A stretch of 64,000 nt of DNA from Pseudomonas rustica (GCF_018336155.1 NZ_JAGYHF010000001.1:62001-126000); one strand, 5' to 3'; shown: positions 1 through 9,547, numbered from the stretch's first letter. The notes: a model not told the origin generated them from the sequence alone. Made by a program: numbers and translations.

Positions 1-186
1 TACGAATTCGGCACCAGCCAGCGTGAAATCATGCACGTGGTCTCCGGCGCACTGACCGTCAAACTGCCCGACAGCAGCGACTGGGAAACCTTCGCCGCCG
101 GCAGCCAGTTCAACGTTCCGGCGAACAGCAAATTCCAGCTGAAAGTCGCGGTTGATACCGCTTACCTGTGCGAGTACCGCGGCTAA
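1..186 (+). CDS. ppnP: Pyrimidine/purine nucleoside phosphorylase PpnP, 3' end
   Basis: The window opens inside this gene: 61 codons are open from base 1 to TAA at 184-186. The visible part (…[19 protein letters not shown], then GSQFNVPAN and a CEYRG end) matches the C-terminal half of the small cupin-fold PpnP/YaiE family (about 95 residues), which splits nucleosides with phosphate into base and ribose-1-phosphate. The start lies outside the window. A shared bidirectional terminator follows. Family assignment rests on the motif pattern. Confidence 0.85.
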   Translation, partial: YEFGTSQREIMHVVSGALTVKLPDSSDWETFAAGSQFNVPANSKFQLKVAVDTAYLCEYRG

Positions 187-211
187 GTCGTCGGTTTTCA
201 CAGCACCAATA

Positions 212-243
212 AAATGCCCGGGTCCAAGGACTCGGGCATTTTT
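212..243. terminator. Bidirectional intrinsic terminator between ppnP and the MOSC gene
   Basis: A near-perfect hairpin (AAATGCCCG … CGGGCATTT) has A-rich and T-rich flanks on both sides. It sits between two convergent genes, so it can serve both. Confidence 0.85.
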
Positions 244-258
244 CGTTTCAGGGGCGGC

Positions 259-1065
259 TTATTCGAGGATTTCCACCGGCATTCCGACCTCGAGTCGACC
301 GTTGCTGTCATTCACCAGGTTCTGACCGAACATCGCGCCATCGGCTTCGGCGCGGTATTTCTGCAAGGTCGCCAGCGGTTCACGATCGGCACTGCGCTCG
401 CCAGTCTGCGGGTCGATGGTGGTAAGGATGCAGCGCGCGCACGGCTTGACCACGCGGAACTCGACGTCGCCGATACGGATGCGTTTCCAGCCATCCTCGG
501 CGTACGCTTCGCTGCCTTCGATCACCAGATTCGGGCGAAAACGCAGCATCTCCAGCGGCCGCCCGACCCGTTGCGACAGATCTTGCAGCGACGCCTCGCC
601 AATCAGCAGCAGCGGAAAACCGTCGGCGAACGCGACCTGATCATCATCCTTGCCGACACCTGACGGCGTGGTGCGCGCACGATCCAGCGGCACTTGCACC
701 AGACGTGTCGGTTTGCCGATGAACTCGCTGACCCAACGCGCCGCCTCATCACCGGCATCCGGCACGCGCAGGGTGTCACGCCAGATAGTCACGCCGCGCA
801 GTTCGGCGTCGCTGCCCGGCAAAGCGATTTCGATGGAAGACTGTTGCGGCGCGCTCAGGGTCAGACCGCCCCGGGCATTCCACAGCGCCGACAACTGACT
901 CATTTTTGCTTCAGCACGCTGGGTCAGGAAGCGGCCGCTGGCTTCGTCCACGAGCATCCAGCGTCGGTCGCCATCGAGCCCCAGCTTGTCGAGGTCGACG
1001 CTTTGCAGCACATCGACTTTGCCGGATTTCAACGGGTAACGATAAAGCGCGCTCAGACGCAGCAT
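259..1065 (-). CDS. MOSC domain-containing protein (YcbX-like)
   Basis: 268 residues. The N-terminal barrel (about 1-120, starting MLRLSALYRYPLKSG) is followed by a MOSC domain with the KPCARC cysteine motif at about residues 200-230, the site where MOSC proteins hold sulfur or the molybdenum cofactor. YcbX-type proteins act in molybdenum-dependent reduction of N-hydroxylated compounds; that role here is inferred from family. The open frame extends 10 codons upstream, but the ATG at 1065 is preferred because AGGGAG lies 6 nt before it. No iron-sulfur C-terminal domain is present, so a separate electron donor would be needed. Confidence 0.85.
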   Translation of the reverse strand: MLRLSALYRYPLKSGKVDVLQSVDLDKLGLDGDRRWMLVDEASGRFLTQRAEAKMSQLSALWNARGGLTLSAPQQSSIEIALPGSDAELRGVTIWRDTLRVPDAGDEAARWVSEFIGKPTRLVQVPLDRARTTPSGVGKDDDQVAFADGFPLLLIGEASLQDLSQRVGRPLEMLRFRPNLVIEGSEAYAEDGWKRIRIGDVEFRVVKPCARCILTTIDPQTGERSADREPLATLQKYRAEADGAMFGQNLVNDSNGRLEVGMPVEILE

Positions 1066-1161
1066 GGCCAGCTCCCTGGAGGATAAAAACGCCACCCTAT
1101 ACGAGCTTCATGCACGAATCAAAACATGAATTCGCACACTGGATTCCAGCTGCAACTCAAC

Positions 1162-1270
1162 CTTGTGGCGAGGGGATTTATCCCCGATGGGGCGCGAAGC
1201 GGCCCCCCTCGATTTCCCTGAAAAACCGGGGCTGCTGCGCAGCCCATCGGGGATAAATCCCCTCACCACA
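1162..1270. repeat. Imperfect inverted repeat (intergenic, Pseudomonas type)
   Basis: The arms contain GGGGATTTATCCCCGAT and its complement ATCGGGGATAAATCCCC around a spacer of about 70 bases. It lies between the divergently placed 5' end of the MOSC gene and the 3' end of cheV. Repeats with this GGCGAGGGGATTTATCCCC look are common between genes in P. fluorescens genomes; no coding content is seen. Confidence 0.7.
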
Positions 1271-1297
1271 GGGCTCACTCCCACAAAGGGTGTGTGA

Positions 1298-2233
1298 TCA
1301 GGCAGGGACTTCGTCGAGCATCAGGCGCTGGCGCACTACATCAACCAGTTTGTCCGGCTGGAATTTCGAGAGGAAGTTGTCGCAGCCAACCTTCTTCACC
1401 ATCGAATCGTTGAAGCTGCCCGACAGCGACGTGTGCAGCACCACGTACAGCCCACGCAAACGCGGGTCGTTTCGGATTTCGGTGGTCAGACGGTAACCGT
1501 CCATTTCCGGCATTTCCGCGTCGGTGAAGATCATCAGCAACTTGTCAGTCATGTTCACGCCGGTGTCAGCCCAGGCCTTGAGCATGTTCAGCGCCTTCAA
1601 ACCGTCGCTGGCGATGTGCATCTTCACGCCCAATTGGCCAAGGGTGTCACGCAGTTGCGATAGCGCCACGTTGGAATCGTCGACCAGCAGCACTTCGCGA
1701 CCACGGGCACGTTCGAGCACCGGGTCTTCGAGCTTTTCCCGCGAGACCTTGGCGTTGTACGGGACGATTTCGGCGAGGACTTTTTCGACGTCGATGATTT
1801 CCACCAACTGATCATCGACCTTGCTGATCGCCGTCAGGTAATGCTGACGGCCAGCGCTGGTCGGCGGCGGCAGAATGGCTTCCCAGTTCATGTTGACGAT
1901 GCGATCCACACCGCCCACAAGGAATGCCTGCACCGAGCGGTTGTATTCAGTGACGATGATGGTGCTGTTCGGGCCCGGCACCAACGGCCGCATGCCGATC
2001 GCCTGGGACAGATCGATCACCGGCAAGGTCTGCCCGCGCAGGTTGACCACACCGCACACGAACGGGTGACGCTGCGGCATCAGGGTCAGCTTCGGCAGTT
2101 GCAGGACTTCCTGAACCTTGAACACGTTGATCGCAAACAATTGGCGTCCAGCCAGACGAAACATGAGAATTTCCAGGCGATTCTCACCCACCAGTTGCGT
2201 GCGTTGGTCTACCGTGTCGAGAATGCCGGCCAT
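1298..2233 (-). CDS. cheV: Chemotaxis protein CheV
   Basis: 311 residues: a CheW-like coupling domain (about 15-165, with VVNLRGQTLPVIDL) followed by a receiver domain (about 180-305, LLVDDSNVAL and the phospho-acceptor aspartate in FTDAEMPEMDG). CheV couples chemoreceptors to CheA and its receiver is thought to tune adaptation or act as a phosphate sink. The ATG at 2233 is chosen over the longer frame because AGGAG lies 5 nt upstream. It is a single gene, with no other chemotaxis genes beside it, which is usual for cheV in Pseudomonas. Confidence 0.93.
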   Translation of the reverse strand: MAGILDTVDQRTQLVGENRLEILMFRLAGRQLFAINVFKVQEVLQLPKLTLMPQRHPFVCGVVNLRGQTLPVIDLSQAIGMRPLVPGPNSTIIVTEYNRSVQAFLVGGVDRIVNMNWEAILPPPTSAGRQHYLTAISKVDDQLVEIIDVEKVLAEIVPYNAKVSREKLEDPVLERARGREVLLVDDSNVALSQLRDTLGQLGVKMHIASDGLKALNMLKAWADTGVNMTDKLLMIFTDAEMPEMDGYRLTTEIRNDPRLRGLYVVLHTSLSGSFNDSMVKKVGCDNFLSKFQPDKLVDVVRQRLMLDEVPA

Positions 2234-2689
2234 CAATGACTCCTGGGCTTGTTCAGATGAATTCACTAACAGGCTTTATCGGCAGTTAATGACGAATCTT
2301 GATTGCTGCGAAATTAGCCATCAAAATGCCACAACCGGGCATTGATGTCACATTAACATCATGCTTTACTGGCTCGGTTGTTTTCATCTGCTACAGTCTT
2401 TGCGGCGCGACCTCGGTTTGCACGGTAGGTTCCCGCGCCTAAGGGATTCCCCTAGTATCAATCAGGCCCAACCTGATATTCGCGATATCCAATAGCCATT
2501 AATGTGACGCCATTCTCATTGCATGAACGGAGTCAGGCTATTGTGTGCGATCGCAACTCAGTGGCAACCCATCCCCTGGAAATCCTCAGCCTGTGCACCT
2601 GCGGCACGTCTGGGCGCGATCTGCCGACGATTCACGATCGTCGCCACACACGGCACTCCCCCATCAGACATGACGCTGTGGAGGTAAGC
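2234..2689. other. Intergenic stretch upstream of cheV and the 156-aa gene
   Basis: About 450 bases between divergent genes. It must hold both promoters. An open frame runs in from 2504 but lacks a ribosome site until 2690. I see no RNA gene or repeat. Confidence 0.4.
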
Positions 2690-3160
2690 ATGCCAATCGA
2701 CCGTAAAGACTGGGCGCAACGCTTCCCCGAATTTCTGCTTGAGGCTGAGACGCTGCTGGCCAAGTCGGAAGAATGCCTGAGCCATCTGCAACTGATCAGC
2801 AATGACAAGGATGCCATCGCGTGCATGCAGGGCACACTGCTCAAGCTCGCCGGCAGAGCAGAGGCACTGGCGCTGGAAGCGATTTCCGAGTTTTCCTTGC
2901 ACATCTACAGCCTGCTCAATCTGACCCAGGATCACGTCGACCTGCACGAACAAGCGCTGGGCGCCTTGAAAGATTGCTTCACGCTGATGGCTTGGCAACT
3001 GGAGCTGGTCGATGTGAAGACCGGGCAACTGAGCCTTGATGGCAGCGAACAGGCCTCATTAATCGAAGCGTTCGCCTTTCATGTCGGGCAAAGCCAGTTC
3101 CAGATGCCTTTGCCGGGCAAACGTTTGCCACCTCTGTCGTTCTCTGAGCGACAGGCCTGA
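2690..3160 (+). CDS. Conserved hypothetical protein, mostly helical
   Basis: 156 residues beginning MPIDRKDWAQRFPEF. The sequence is dominated by predicted amphipathic helices with no membrane segment, and resembles the all-helical layout of histidine phosphotransfer or CheA P1-like modules, but I see no clear conserved phospho-histidine motif (HxxKG). The start is set by GGAGG at 2680-2684, 5 nt upstream of the ATG. It lies divergently from cheV and upstream of a two-component pair, so a signalling role is possible but not shown. Function unknown. Confidence 0.7.
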   Translation: MPIDRKDWAQRFPEFLLEAETLLAKSEECLSHLQLISNDKDAIACMQGTLLKLAGRAEALALEAISEFSLHIYSLLNLTQDHVDLHEQALGALKDCFTLMAWQLELVDVKTGQLSLDGSEQASLIEAFAFHVGQSQFQMPLPGKRLPPLSFSERQA

Positions 3161-3635
3161 TCTTGCGTCAGGCTTGAGCACTACTCATTTAATGTCGTTA
3201 TTGAATAGTTCATACCTGCCAGCGACATATCGAACTAAATAAACCCACCTGACACGACGGATAATTTTCAGCCCGCCTCAGGGTTTTCCTGTGTGTTAAG
3301 AATCGTGATTTAGTCAATTTGTTTATCTGTCGAATAACATACTTCGACTTTTTTCCATTATGGAACATACGTCCATAATGGCGTCTTTCCTGACTCATTG
3401 GACATATAGAGCAGGCGCGACCAACGGTATCTTAAGTGGTACTATGCCGCCCATAAGTTGCTTTCAAATTAATGGCAAAGTGATTTCATTGATCGGCGTC
3501 CAGAGAAGTTGGCGGCTAACTACCGCTCACTGTAGCCCGTTGAAATCATTCACATAATTGACAGCATTTCCAGACAGAGACCCGTCAGCCACCGACCGGT
3601 CTACCCGCAGCGAACATCCATTGGCTCCATCCGTT
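3161..3635. other. AT-rich intergenic stretch before the histidine kinase
   Basis: The region is clearly richer in A/T than its neighbours and has several short open frames without ribosome sites, which I do not regard as genes. It probably holds the promoter of the kinase gene. A TTG at 3558 opens the kinase frame earlier and could be an alternative start. Confidence 0.4.
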
Positions 3636-4529
3636 ATGTACGCCAGCATAAAGACCCTCACAACATGGCCACCCTCCCGGGAAAATGCCCGCCGGTTCAC
3701 ACTCATCCTGTGTGTCGCCGCTGCGCTGGGCAGCCTTCTGACCTACGGTTTTTCCAAGCCGTTAGGCCTGGGTCTGTTGTTGCTCGATATCGCAGCTACG
3801 GCGTGCGTCTGGGTGCAATATCGCCTGTCACGCAAATCGATCAAGTTCCAGCCACAGGAACTGGCTGACCGCCTGCTGGAAGTGCAGGAAAACGAACGCC
3901 ACCGCCTCAGCCGCGAGCTGCACGATGACATCGGCCAATTGCTGACCGCCGCCAAATTGCAAAGCGACTGGCTGAAACGCCGTATGCCGGAGGAATTGCA
4001 GGAGCAATGCACCGTTCTCTGCGACACCCTCGAAGAAACCCTCAACAAAGTCCGCGACGTATCGGCCATCCTCAACCCACGGCAACTGACCAGCCTTGGC
4101 CTTGAAGCGAGCCTGCGCGCGCACCTGCTCAAGACATTGACCAACACCGACGTGCACTGGAGCCTCGATTGCCAACAGCGCTTGAACGGAATTCCGGAAG
4201 AAATGGCCGTCGCCGCGTTTCGTATTGCGCAGGAGGCAGTGACCAACATCCTGCGTCACGCCCAGGCGAAAAACCTGCTGATTCGCGTGCAGCGCTTGCC
4301 CAAGGGTTTGACCCTGCTGATCAGCGATGATGGCCAGGGCTTCGCGCCGGCCGTCAATCCGGGTCGTGAAGGACAACGTGGCATGGCCGGCATGGCCGAA
4401 CGGATCGAACAACTGGGTGGCACCCTGAGCGTGATCAGCGAACCGGGCAAAGGCACTCAAATCGAAGCACTTTTCCCCTGGGCGCCGCGCGCACTCGAGC
4501 GGGCCAGTACGAATAAGGTTATGCGTTGA
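3636..4529 (+). CDS. Two-component sensor histidine kinase, NarX/HisKA_3 type
   Basis: 297 residues from the ATG at 3636 (323 if TTG 3558 is used; neither has a good ribosome site). Two membrane segments occur near residues 20-65, then an HisKA_3 dimerisation/phosphorylation helix with RELHDDIGQL carrying the histidine, then an HATPase domain with AFRIAQEAVTNILRHAQ (N box) and SDDGQGF and RGMAGMAERI (G boxes). There is almost no periplasmic loop, so the stimulus is probably felt in the membrane or cytoplasm. It overlaps the response-regulator gene downstream by 4 bases, so the two form a pair. Signal unknown. Confidence 0.9.
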   Translation: MYASIKTLTTWPPSRENARRFTLILCVAAALGSLLTYGFSKPLGLGLLLLDIAATACVWVQYRLSRKSIKFQPQELADRLLEVQENERHRLSRELHDDIGQLLTAAKLQSDWLKRRMPEELQEQCTVLCDTLEETLNKVRDVSAILNPRQLTSLGLEASLRAHLLKTLTNTDVHWSLDCQQRLNGIPEEMAVAAFRIAQEAVTNILRHAQAKNLLIRVQRLPKGLTLLISDDGQGFAPAVNPGREGQRGMAGMAERIEQLGGTLSVISEPGKGTQIEALFPWAPRALERASTNKVMR

Positions 4530-5185
4530 CTTGTAACTTACTTCTGGTGGATGACCACTCGCTGATCAGGGCCGGCGTGCGCGCTCTGGTTATGGATATT
4601 CCCGGTTACGCGGTAATCGGCGAGGCCAATGACGGCTCGCAGTTGCTTGAAATGGTCGAGCTGCTGAACCCCGATATTGTCTTGCTGGATATTTCCATGA
4701 AGGAAACCGGCGGCCTCGAAGCGTTGCAGCGACTCAAACGCGTGCGCCCGCAAAGCAAAGTGCTGATCCTGTCGATGCACACCGACCCCGCATTGATCAT
4801 GCAGGCGCTGGAATCCGGCGCTTACGGTTATCTGCTCAAGGACACCACCGGCACCGAGCTTGAACACGCGCTGGACGCGCTGCGCAATAACGAGCGTTAT
4901 CTAAGTCCGGCGATCGCCCATACGGTGATCAACCAGGCTCTGGTTCGCAATCAAAAAGGCCAGCCGGACACCACCGATTCGCACAACCTGACGGCACGCC
5001 AACTGGAAATCCTCCGACTGATCGTACGCGGCAAGTCGACCCGGGAAATCGCCAACGGCCTGGGCCTGAGCATCAAAACCGTCGAGACCCACCGCGCGCA
5101 GATCATGAAACGTCTGCAGATCTACGATGTGGCGGGCTTGGTGCTGTTCGCCGTGCGCGAACAGATCATCAGTCTGGACGACTGA
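4526..5185 (+). CDS. Response regulator, NarL/LuxR family
   Basis: 219 residues. The N-terminal receiver domain (1-120) has LLVDDHSLIRAG, the phospho-acceptor aspartate in VLLDISMKE, and a conserved lysine in LLKDTTG. The C-terminal LuxR-type helix-turn-helix (about 150-210) has LTARQLEILRLI and KTVETHRAQIMKRL. The start is TTG inside GCGTTGA, overlapping the kinase stop, so translation is coupled. It is the DNA-binding partner of the upstream kinase. Its 3' end overlaps the convergent lipid kinase gene by 17 bases. Confidence 0.93.
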   Translation: MTCNLLLVDDHSLIRAGVRALVMDIPGYAVIGEANDGSQLLEMVELLNPDIVLLDISMKETGGLEALQRLKRVRPQSKVLILSMHTDPALIMQALESGAYGYLLKDTTGTELEHALDALRNNERYLSPAIAHTVINQALVRNQKGQPDTTDSHNLTARQLEILRLIVRGKSTREIANGLGLSIKTVETHRAQIMKRLQIYDVAGLVLFAVREQIISLDD

Positions 5186-6086
5186 TCGGCGTTGTAGCGC
5201 TCAACAGCGGCGAGTCCTCAGGCAAATGCACCTGCAATGCCGCAGGGCGCGCTTCGAAGCGCAGGCTATCGCCTTCCAGTGGCTCACCATCCAGATTGAT
5301 GTAAAGCCCTTCAGACACCTTGATTTCGACCCACGGCAAACGTGTCCGCACGAACATGTTGTCGAGGCCGAAGCCATCAGTGAGCAGATTCTTCAAGGTA
5401 CCCACCAACTCCTGTGGAGCCGGCAGAATGCTGATATCCAACAGCCCATCATCGGCCAGTGCCTGCGGACACAGCACGTGCCCACCGCCCGCCTGACGAC
5501 CATTGCCGATGCCCAGCGCCAGCAGCTCGCCACGCCAGTGGAAATCCGGCCCCTGCAACTCGCCATAGGCAGCATGCAGCTCACTGAAGCGCGACAGACC
5601 GGTGAACAGGTAAGCCGCGCCACCGAGTACTTTCTTCAAGTCTTCAGAAGTATTGGCCGTGACCTGGCTACCAAAACCGCCCGTGGCCATATTGAGGAAA
5701 ATCTGCCCGCCAACCTGGCCCAGATCGATGTCGCGCGCAGGCACATCGAGCAACTCAAGAGCCTCTGCCGGCTCCAGCGGAACGCCCGCCGCACGGGAAA
5801 AATCGTTCGCCGTACCCAGCGGCAACAGCACCAGGCTGGCTTCGCCCGGATGCGCCACCAGCGCCTGGGCGATATCACGCAAGGTGCCATCGCCACCACC
5901 AGCGATAATCTGTTTATAGCCAGCCGCCAGCGCCTCTTCGACCAGACGCTCGGCATCGCCGCCCTCCCAGGTCAGGCGCACGGCCAGCTCCCAGCCTTGT
6001 TCGCGTTTACTTTCGACGGCGGCACGAACCGCCTCGTTGAGTGCCTGCTTGCCATGCAGAATCAACAGCGCCCTGCGTTCACTCAT
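5169..6086 (-). CDS. yegS: Lipid kinase YegS-like (diacylglycerol kinase catalytic domain)
   Basis: 305 residues. The signature GGGDGTLRDIAQAL (nucleotide/catalytic loop) is near residue 65, with PLGTANDFSRA after it and the NLDGEPLEG region near the C-terminus, all typical of YegS/DAGK enzymes that phosphorylate lipid hydroxyls (phosphatidylglycerol in E. coli YegS). The ATG at 6086 is preferred over an in-frame ATG 15 codons earlier because GGAG precedes it by 8 nt. It is convergent with the response regulator and overlaps it by 17 bases. Confidence 0.88.
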   Translation of the reverse strand: MSERRALLILHGKQALNEAVRAAVESKREQGWELAVRLTWEGGDAERLVEEALAAGYKQIIAGGGDGTLRDIAQALVAHPGEASLVLLPLGTANDFSRAAGVPLEPAEALELLDVPARDIDLGQVGGQIFLNMATGGFGSQVTANTSEDLKKVLGGAAYLFTGLSRFSELHAAYGELQGPDFHWRGELLALGIGNGRQAGGGHVLCPQALADDGLLDISILPAPQELVGTLKNLLTDGFGLDNMFVRTRLPWVEIKVSEGLYINLDGEPLEGDSLRFEARPAALQVHLPEDSPLLSATTPISRPD

Positions 6087-6516
6087 TGCAATCACTCCGT
6101 GAATGGATTCGGTATGAGACATCTTGACCACTGGCGCACGGAAAAAAGCCGCAAGAACCGTAATTAATTCAGGCGTCTCGGCGCACGCGTCCTACAGGGC
6201 TGGGATTTTTCTTACAAGATGTGATGAATTGGCTGCATTGACCAACTCCAGCCATTGGTAGATCGTGCGTCGGCGGTATCAATCTTCAATCTGAAAACAC
6301 ACAAGGATGTGCATGTAATGAGTGGATACACCTCTAGGGCTTTCGATACTTTCATTGACACCGTTAGCGACCCGCGTCCATTTCCAGCAGGCGTCAACAT
6401 CAATGCATAGTCATGAAGCCAGACTGCCAGTGAGCCCGGTTGCTCCACTCGCGCAAAGTCGCACCAGCCACACCACTGACTTCCACAGCGGCGCCAAACC
6501 CACTGGAGAAACGAAC
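6087..6516. other. Intergenic stretch, no clear gene
   Basis: About 430 bases upstream of the small membrane protein. An upstream in-frame ATG at 6403 would lengthen that protein by 38 residues of low-complexity character; I do not favour it. No repeat or RNA gene is seen. Confidence 0.4.
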
Positions 6517-6711
6517 ATGGAACCTCGCGTCACCGAGCTGGAAACCCACCTCAAATACATCCGCAGGGACATGGATGAAGTCAGGGGCGATGTCAGAACC
6601 ATCAAGCATCGCCTCGCCTACGCGGCAGGTGCAACAGCCGTCGTGATGGGTTTGCTGGGATGGATAGCCAACAGTCGTTTTGACCAGATCATTTCGCTCA
6701 TGGCTCACTGA
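6517..6711 (+). CDS. Small XhlA-like membrane-anchored protein
   Basis: 64 residues: a charged N-terminal coiled-coil-like helix (EPRVTELETHLKYIRRDMDE, with heptad spacing) followed by one hydrophobic segment (ATAVVMGLLGWIA, about residues 38-55) and a short tail. This matches small haemolysin XhlA-like proteins found in phages and chromosomes. GGAG is 8 nt before the ATG at 6517. It stands alone between yegS and moeA. Function is not established. Confidence 0.7.
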   Translation: MEPRVTELETHLKYIRRDMDEVRGDVRTIKHRLAYAAGATAVVMGLLGWIANSRFDQIISLMAH

Positions 6712-6771
6712 CGCCTGAGCGGGCCCGCAGGTGCCGGCGACACGCGCCAGCACCTGCGGATACCGAGGCAG

Positions 6772-7998
6772 TTAACCCAGAAGCTCACTCAGGGGAATGA
6801 AGACAGCTTCGTCGCCCTCAACCAGCGTCCGGCCCTCAAGCACCTCGACCAGACCGTCAGCCCAAGCCGCACTGCGCAAAACGCCGGAGCTTTGATTGCG
6901 ATAGATGATCGCCCGGCCCTGTTCCAGCCGTCCGCGCAAGTACTCACGACGGTTGCCAGCCACTGGCCAGTTGAACCCTGCCGGCACGCGGAACTTGAGT
7001 GGTTCAACGTCTTGCACGCCTTGGCGCCGCAACAGATACGGCCGGGTTAACAGGGCGAAGGTCACCAGCGTTGAAGCAGGGTTACCCGGCAGCCCGATTA
7101 CCGGTACGTTGCGAAAATGGCCGAAGGTCAGCGGTTTCCCGGGTTTGATCGCCAGCTTCCACAAGGCGAGCTCGCCCTCTTCCCTCAATGCGATGCCGAG
7201 AAAATCCGCCTCACCGACCGAAACACCACCAGTGGAGAGAATCAGATCGACATCCTGCAATTCACCCAAACGCTCTCGGGTCGTCGCCAGATTGTCCGGA
7301 AGAATCCCGGCATCGATCACTTCGCAGCCCAGCCGCTGCAACCAGCTGCACAGCACCACACGGTTACTGTTGTAAATCTGCCCCGGCCCCAATGCCTGAC
7401 CGGGCTCAATCAGTTCATCGCCGGTCGACAGCACGGCTACGCGCACCTTGCGCACGACATTCAGGCCGGCGCGGCCCAATGAAGCGGACAAGCCCTGCTC
7501 GATCGGCCCCAGGCGAGTGCCGGCCGACAGGACGAGTTCACCCACCGTGGTTTCCTGGCCCTGCGGACGAATGTTCTGCCCGACTTTCATGGCTTCGGAA
7601 AAACCTACGCGGCCGTCCGCCATGACTTCGGCGTTTTCCTGCATCTCGACACAATCGGCTCCGGCCGGCACAGGTGCGCCGGTGAAGATTCGAGCACAGG
7701 TTCCACGCTGCAAAGGTTCAGGCGCTTGCCCGGCGAATATTTTCTGGCTGACCGGCAACGGCTCGCCCGTCCAGTCAGCCAGATTCAGCGCGTAACCGTC
7801 CATCGCACTGTTCGGCCACGGCGGCAGATCCAGCGTCGAAACCAGATCCTCGGCCAGCACGCGCCCCTGAACTTCAGCGAGCGGCAAATACTCACGCTCG
7901 ACGATTGGCGAGGCCTCGGCCATTTCCAGCAGCCGCGCCAATGCCACTTCGACAGGCATCAGCGCAGCGGTCTTGCCCGGCTTACCCACGGGATTCAC
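6772..7998 (-). CDS. moeA: Molybdopterin molybdenumtransferase MoeA
   Basis: 408 residues, the usual length. It shows the MoeA pattern: an N-terminal substrate region (SAMDGYAL, with GAPVPAGADCVEMQE), the MPT-binding domain with STGDEL and STGGVSVGEADF, and PGKPLTFG and GLPGNPAST near the end. MoeA inserts molybdate into adenylylated molybdopterin to make the cofactor. Its start overlaps the 3' end of moaB by 17 bases on the same strand, so the two form an operon. Confidence 0.96.
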   Translation of the reverse strand: MNPVGKPGKTAALMPVEVALARLLEMAEASPIVEREYLPLAEVQGRVLAEDLVSTLDLPPWPNSAMDGYALNLADWTGEPLPVSQKIFAGQAPEPLQRGTCARIFTGAPVPAGADCVEMQENAEVMADGRVGFSEAMKVGQNIRPQGQETTVGELVLSAGTRLGPIEQGLSASLGRAGLNVVRKVRVAVLSTGDELIEPGQALGPGQIYNSNRVVLCSWLQRLGCEVIDAGILPDNLATTRERLGELQDVDLILSTGGVSVGEADFLGIALREEGELALWKLAIKPGKPLTFGHFRNVPVIGLPGNPASTLVTFALLTRPYLLRRQGVQDVEPLKFRVPAGFNWPVAGNRREYLRGRLEQGRAIIYRNQSSGVLRSAAWADGLVEVLEGRTLVEGDEAVFIPLSELLG

Positions 7999-8521
7999 AA
8001 GGCGCCGCCTGTTTCAGATGCGGGACGAAATTGCATGGGCGGTGACGGGAATCCAGTTGCTCGGCGAGAATCCCGTCCCAACCGGTGCGTACCGCATTGG
8101 TCGAACCCGGCAGGCAGCACACCAGCGTGCCATTGGCCAGACCGGCCAGTGCGCGGGATTGCACGGTTGAGGTGCCGATATCGGCCACCGAGATCTGGCG
8201 GAACAGTTCGCCAAAGCCATCGACCTGTTTGTCGAGCAGACAGGCCACCGCTTCCGGCGTACTGTCACGGCCGGTGAAGCCGGTGCCGCCAGTGATCAAC
8301 ACGACCTGCACAACATCGTCGGCGATCCAGTTGGCGACTTGCGCACGAATTTTATACAGATCATCTTTGAGCAGAACCCGCTCGGCCAGGTTGTGGCCAG
8401 CCGCCAACAGGCGATCGACAAAGACCTGACCTGAGGTGTCGGTTTCCAGTGTTCGGGTATCGCTGACAGTCAGCACGGCAATATTGAGCGGTGCGAAAGG
8501 TACATCAGCCTTGGCTTTCAT
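7982..8521 (-). CDS. moaB: Molybdenum cofactor biosynthesis protein MoaB
   Basis: 179 residues. MoaB/MogA fold with VLTVSDTR at the N-terminus, the nucleotide/MPT loop TGGTGFTGRDSTPEA around residue 80, and LPGSTNAVRTGWD near the end. The family adenylylates molybdopterin or assists that step before MoeA. It is the first gene of the moaB-moeA operon and is divergent from mobA across about 80 bases, so one control region serves molybdenum cofactor assembly and its nucleotide maturation. Confidence 0.93.
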   Translation of the reverse strand: MKAKADVPFAPLNIAVLTVSDTRTLETDTSGQVFVDRLLAAGHNLAERVLLKDDLYKIRAQVANWIADDVVQVVLITGGTGFTGRDSTPEAVACLLDKQVDGFGELFRQISVADIGTSTVQSRALAGLANGTLVCCLPGSTNAVRTGWDGILAEQLDSRHRPCNFVPHLKQAAPCESRG

Positions 8522-8602
8522 AGGCTCGTCCAGTTGTAGGAGAAACAGCCCGGTGTTATATCACAGCGCCCCCTTTTTACGCCGCCCCTACGGAGAGCCA
8601 AA

Positions 8603-9205
8603 ATGACCGCAAATACGCCATTGCCCCCTTGTTCCGTGCTGCTGCTGGCAGGCGGACGCGGCCAGCGCATGGGCGGTCAGGACAAAGGTTTGATCGAGTG
8701 GCACGGCGAACCGCTGATTGCGCATCTGCAGCGCAAAGTACGAGCGCTGACGGACGACTTGATCATCTCCTGCAACCGCAATCGCGAACGCTATGAAACC
8801 TATGCCGATCAATTGGTGGTGGATGACGAAGGTGACTTTCCCGGGCCACTCGCCGGTATTCGTGCAGGCTTGAAAGCGGCGCGCCATTCACACTTGCTGG
8901 TGTTGCCGTGCGATGTTCCGCGAATCGACGAAGCACTGCTGCAAAGCATGCGCGAAACCGCCAATCACAATCCTGACAAACCTTTAATGTTGTGGCACGA
9001 CGAGCACTGGGAACCGTTGTTGTGCGTGATTCCCGTGAGCCTGCTGCCAGCCTTCGAAACCGCCTGGAACAGCGGTGAACGCAGCCCCGGCCGGGTGATG
9101 CGCAGCCTCGGTGCCAATGCATTGGAATGCCCGGACAATGACCCGCGACTGGCCAACCTCAACACCCCCGAACTGTTAAAGGCGCATAACACTGTGTCAG
9201 ACTGA
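8603..9205 (+). CDS. mobA: Molybdenum cofactor guanylyltransferase MobA
   Basis: 200 residues. The GTP-binding signature [17 protein letters not shown] is at the N-terminus, with a second lysine/aspartate region [10 protein letters not shown] and [10 protein letters not shown] typical of MobA. It transfers GMP to the molybdenum cofactor to form the bis-MGD form used by DMSO-reductase-family enzymes. GGAG is 12 nt before the ATG. It is divergent from moaB-moeA, which completes the local cofactor cluster. Confidence 0.94.
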   Translation: MTANTPLPPCSVLLLAGGRGQRMGGQDKGLIEWHGEPLIAHLQRKVRALTDDLIISCNRNRERYETYADQLVVDDEGDFPGPLAGIRAGLKAARHSHLLVLPCDVPRIDEALLQSMRETANHNPDKPLMLWHDEHWEPLLCVIPVSLLPAFETAWNSGERSPGRVMRSLGANALECPDNDPRLANLNTPELLKAHNTVSD

Positions 9206-9283
9206 CACTATTCAAGGAACTCTCACGCCTTGTATACGTCTCAAGCTCAGTAACCAAAAGAATTCCCATTCGGAGACACACCC

Positions 9284-9505
9284 ATGACTCAACGGACCAT
9301 CGCCTCTCTCATGCTCGCACTGGGCCTGGCCACCCTCGCCGGTTGCTCGTCGCCTACAGTGATCACGCTGAATGACGGTCGCGAAATCCAGGCCGTCGAC
9401 ACGCCGAAATACGATGATGATTCGGGTTTCTACGAGTTCCAGCAACTGGACGGCAAAGAAACTCGCATCAACAAGGATCAGGTTCGCACCGTTAAAGAAC
9501 TGTAA
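9284..9505 (+). CDS. YgdI/YgdR-family small lipoprotein
   Basis: 73 residues. The signal peptide ends in a lipobox (LATLAGC), so the cysteine near residue 22 should be lipidated. The mature part (VITLNDGREIQAVDTP, then YDDDSGFYEFQQLDG) is the DUF903 beta-rich domain of YgdI/YgdR proteins. These sit in the envelope; their function is not known. GGAG lies upstream of the ATG. A terminator follows. Confidence 0.9.
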   Translation: MTQRTIASLMLALGLATLAGCSSPTVITLNDGREIQAVDTPKYDDDSGFYEFQQLDGKETRINKDQVRTVKEL

Positions 9506-9547
9506 GGTTCTTCGAAGCGACGTCTGACCCAGCCGGTTTGCCCGGCT

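Noticed and set aside
259..640. Long open frames opposite the MOSC gene
   Set aside because: They are mirror frames of a clear GC-rich gene; no ribosome sites and no domain pattern.
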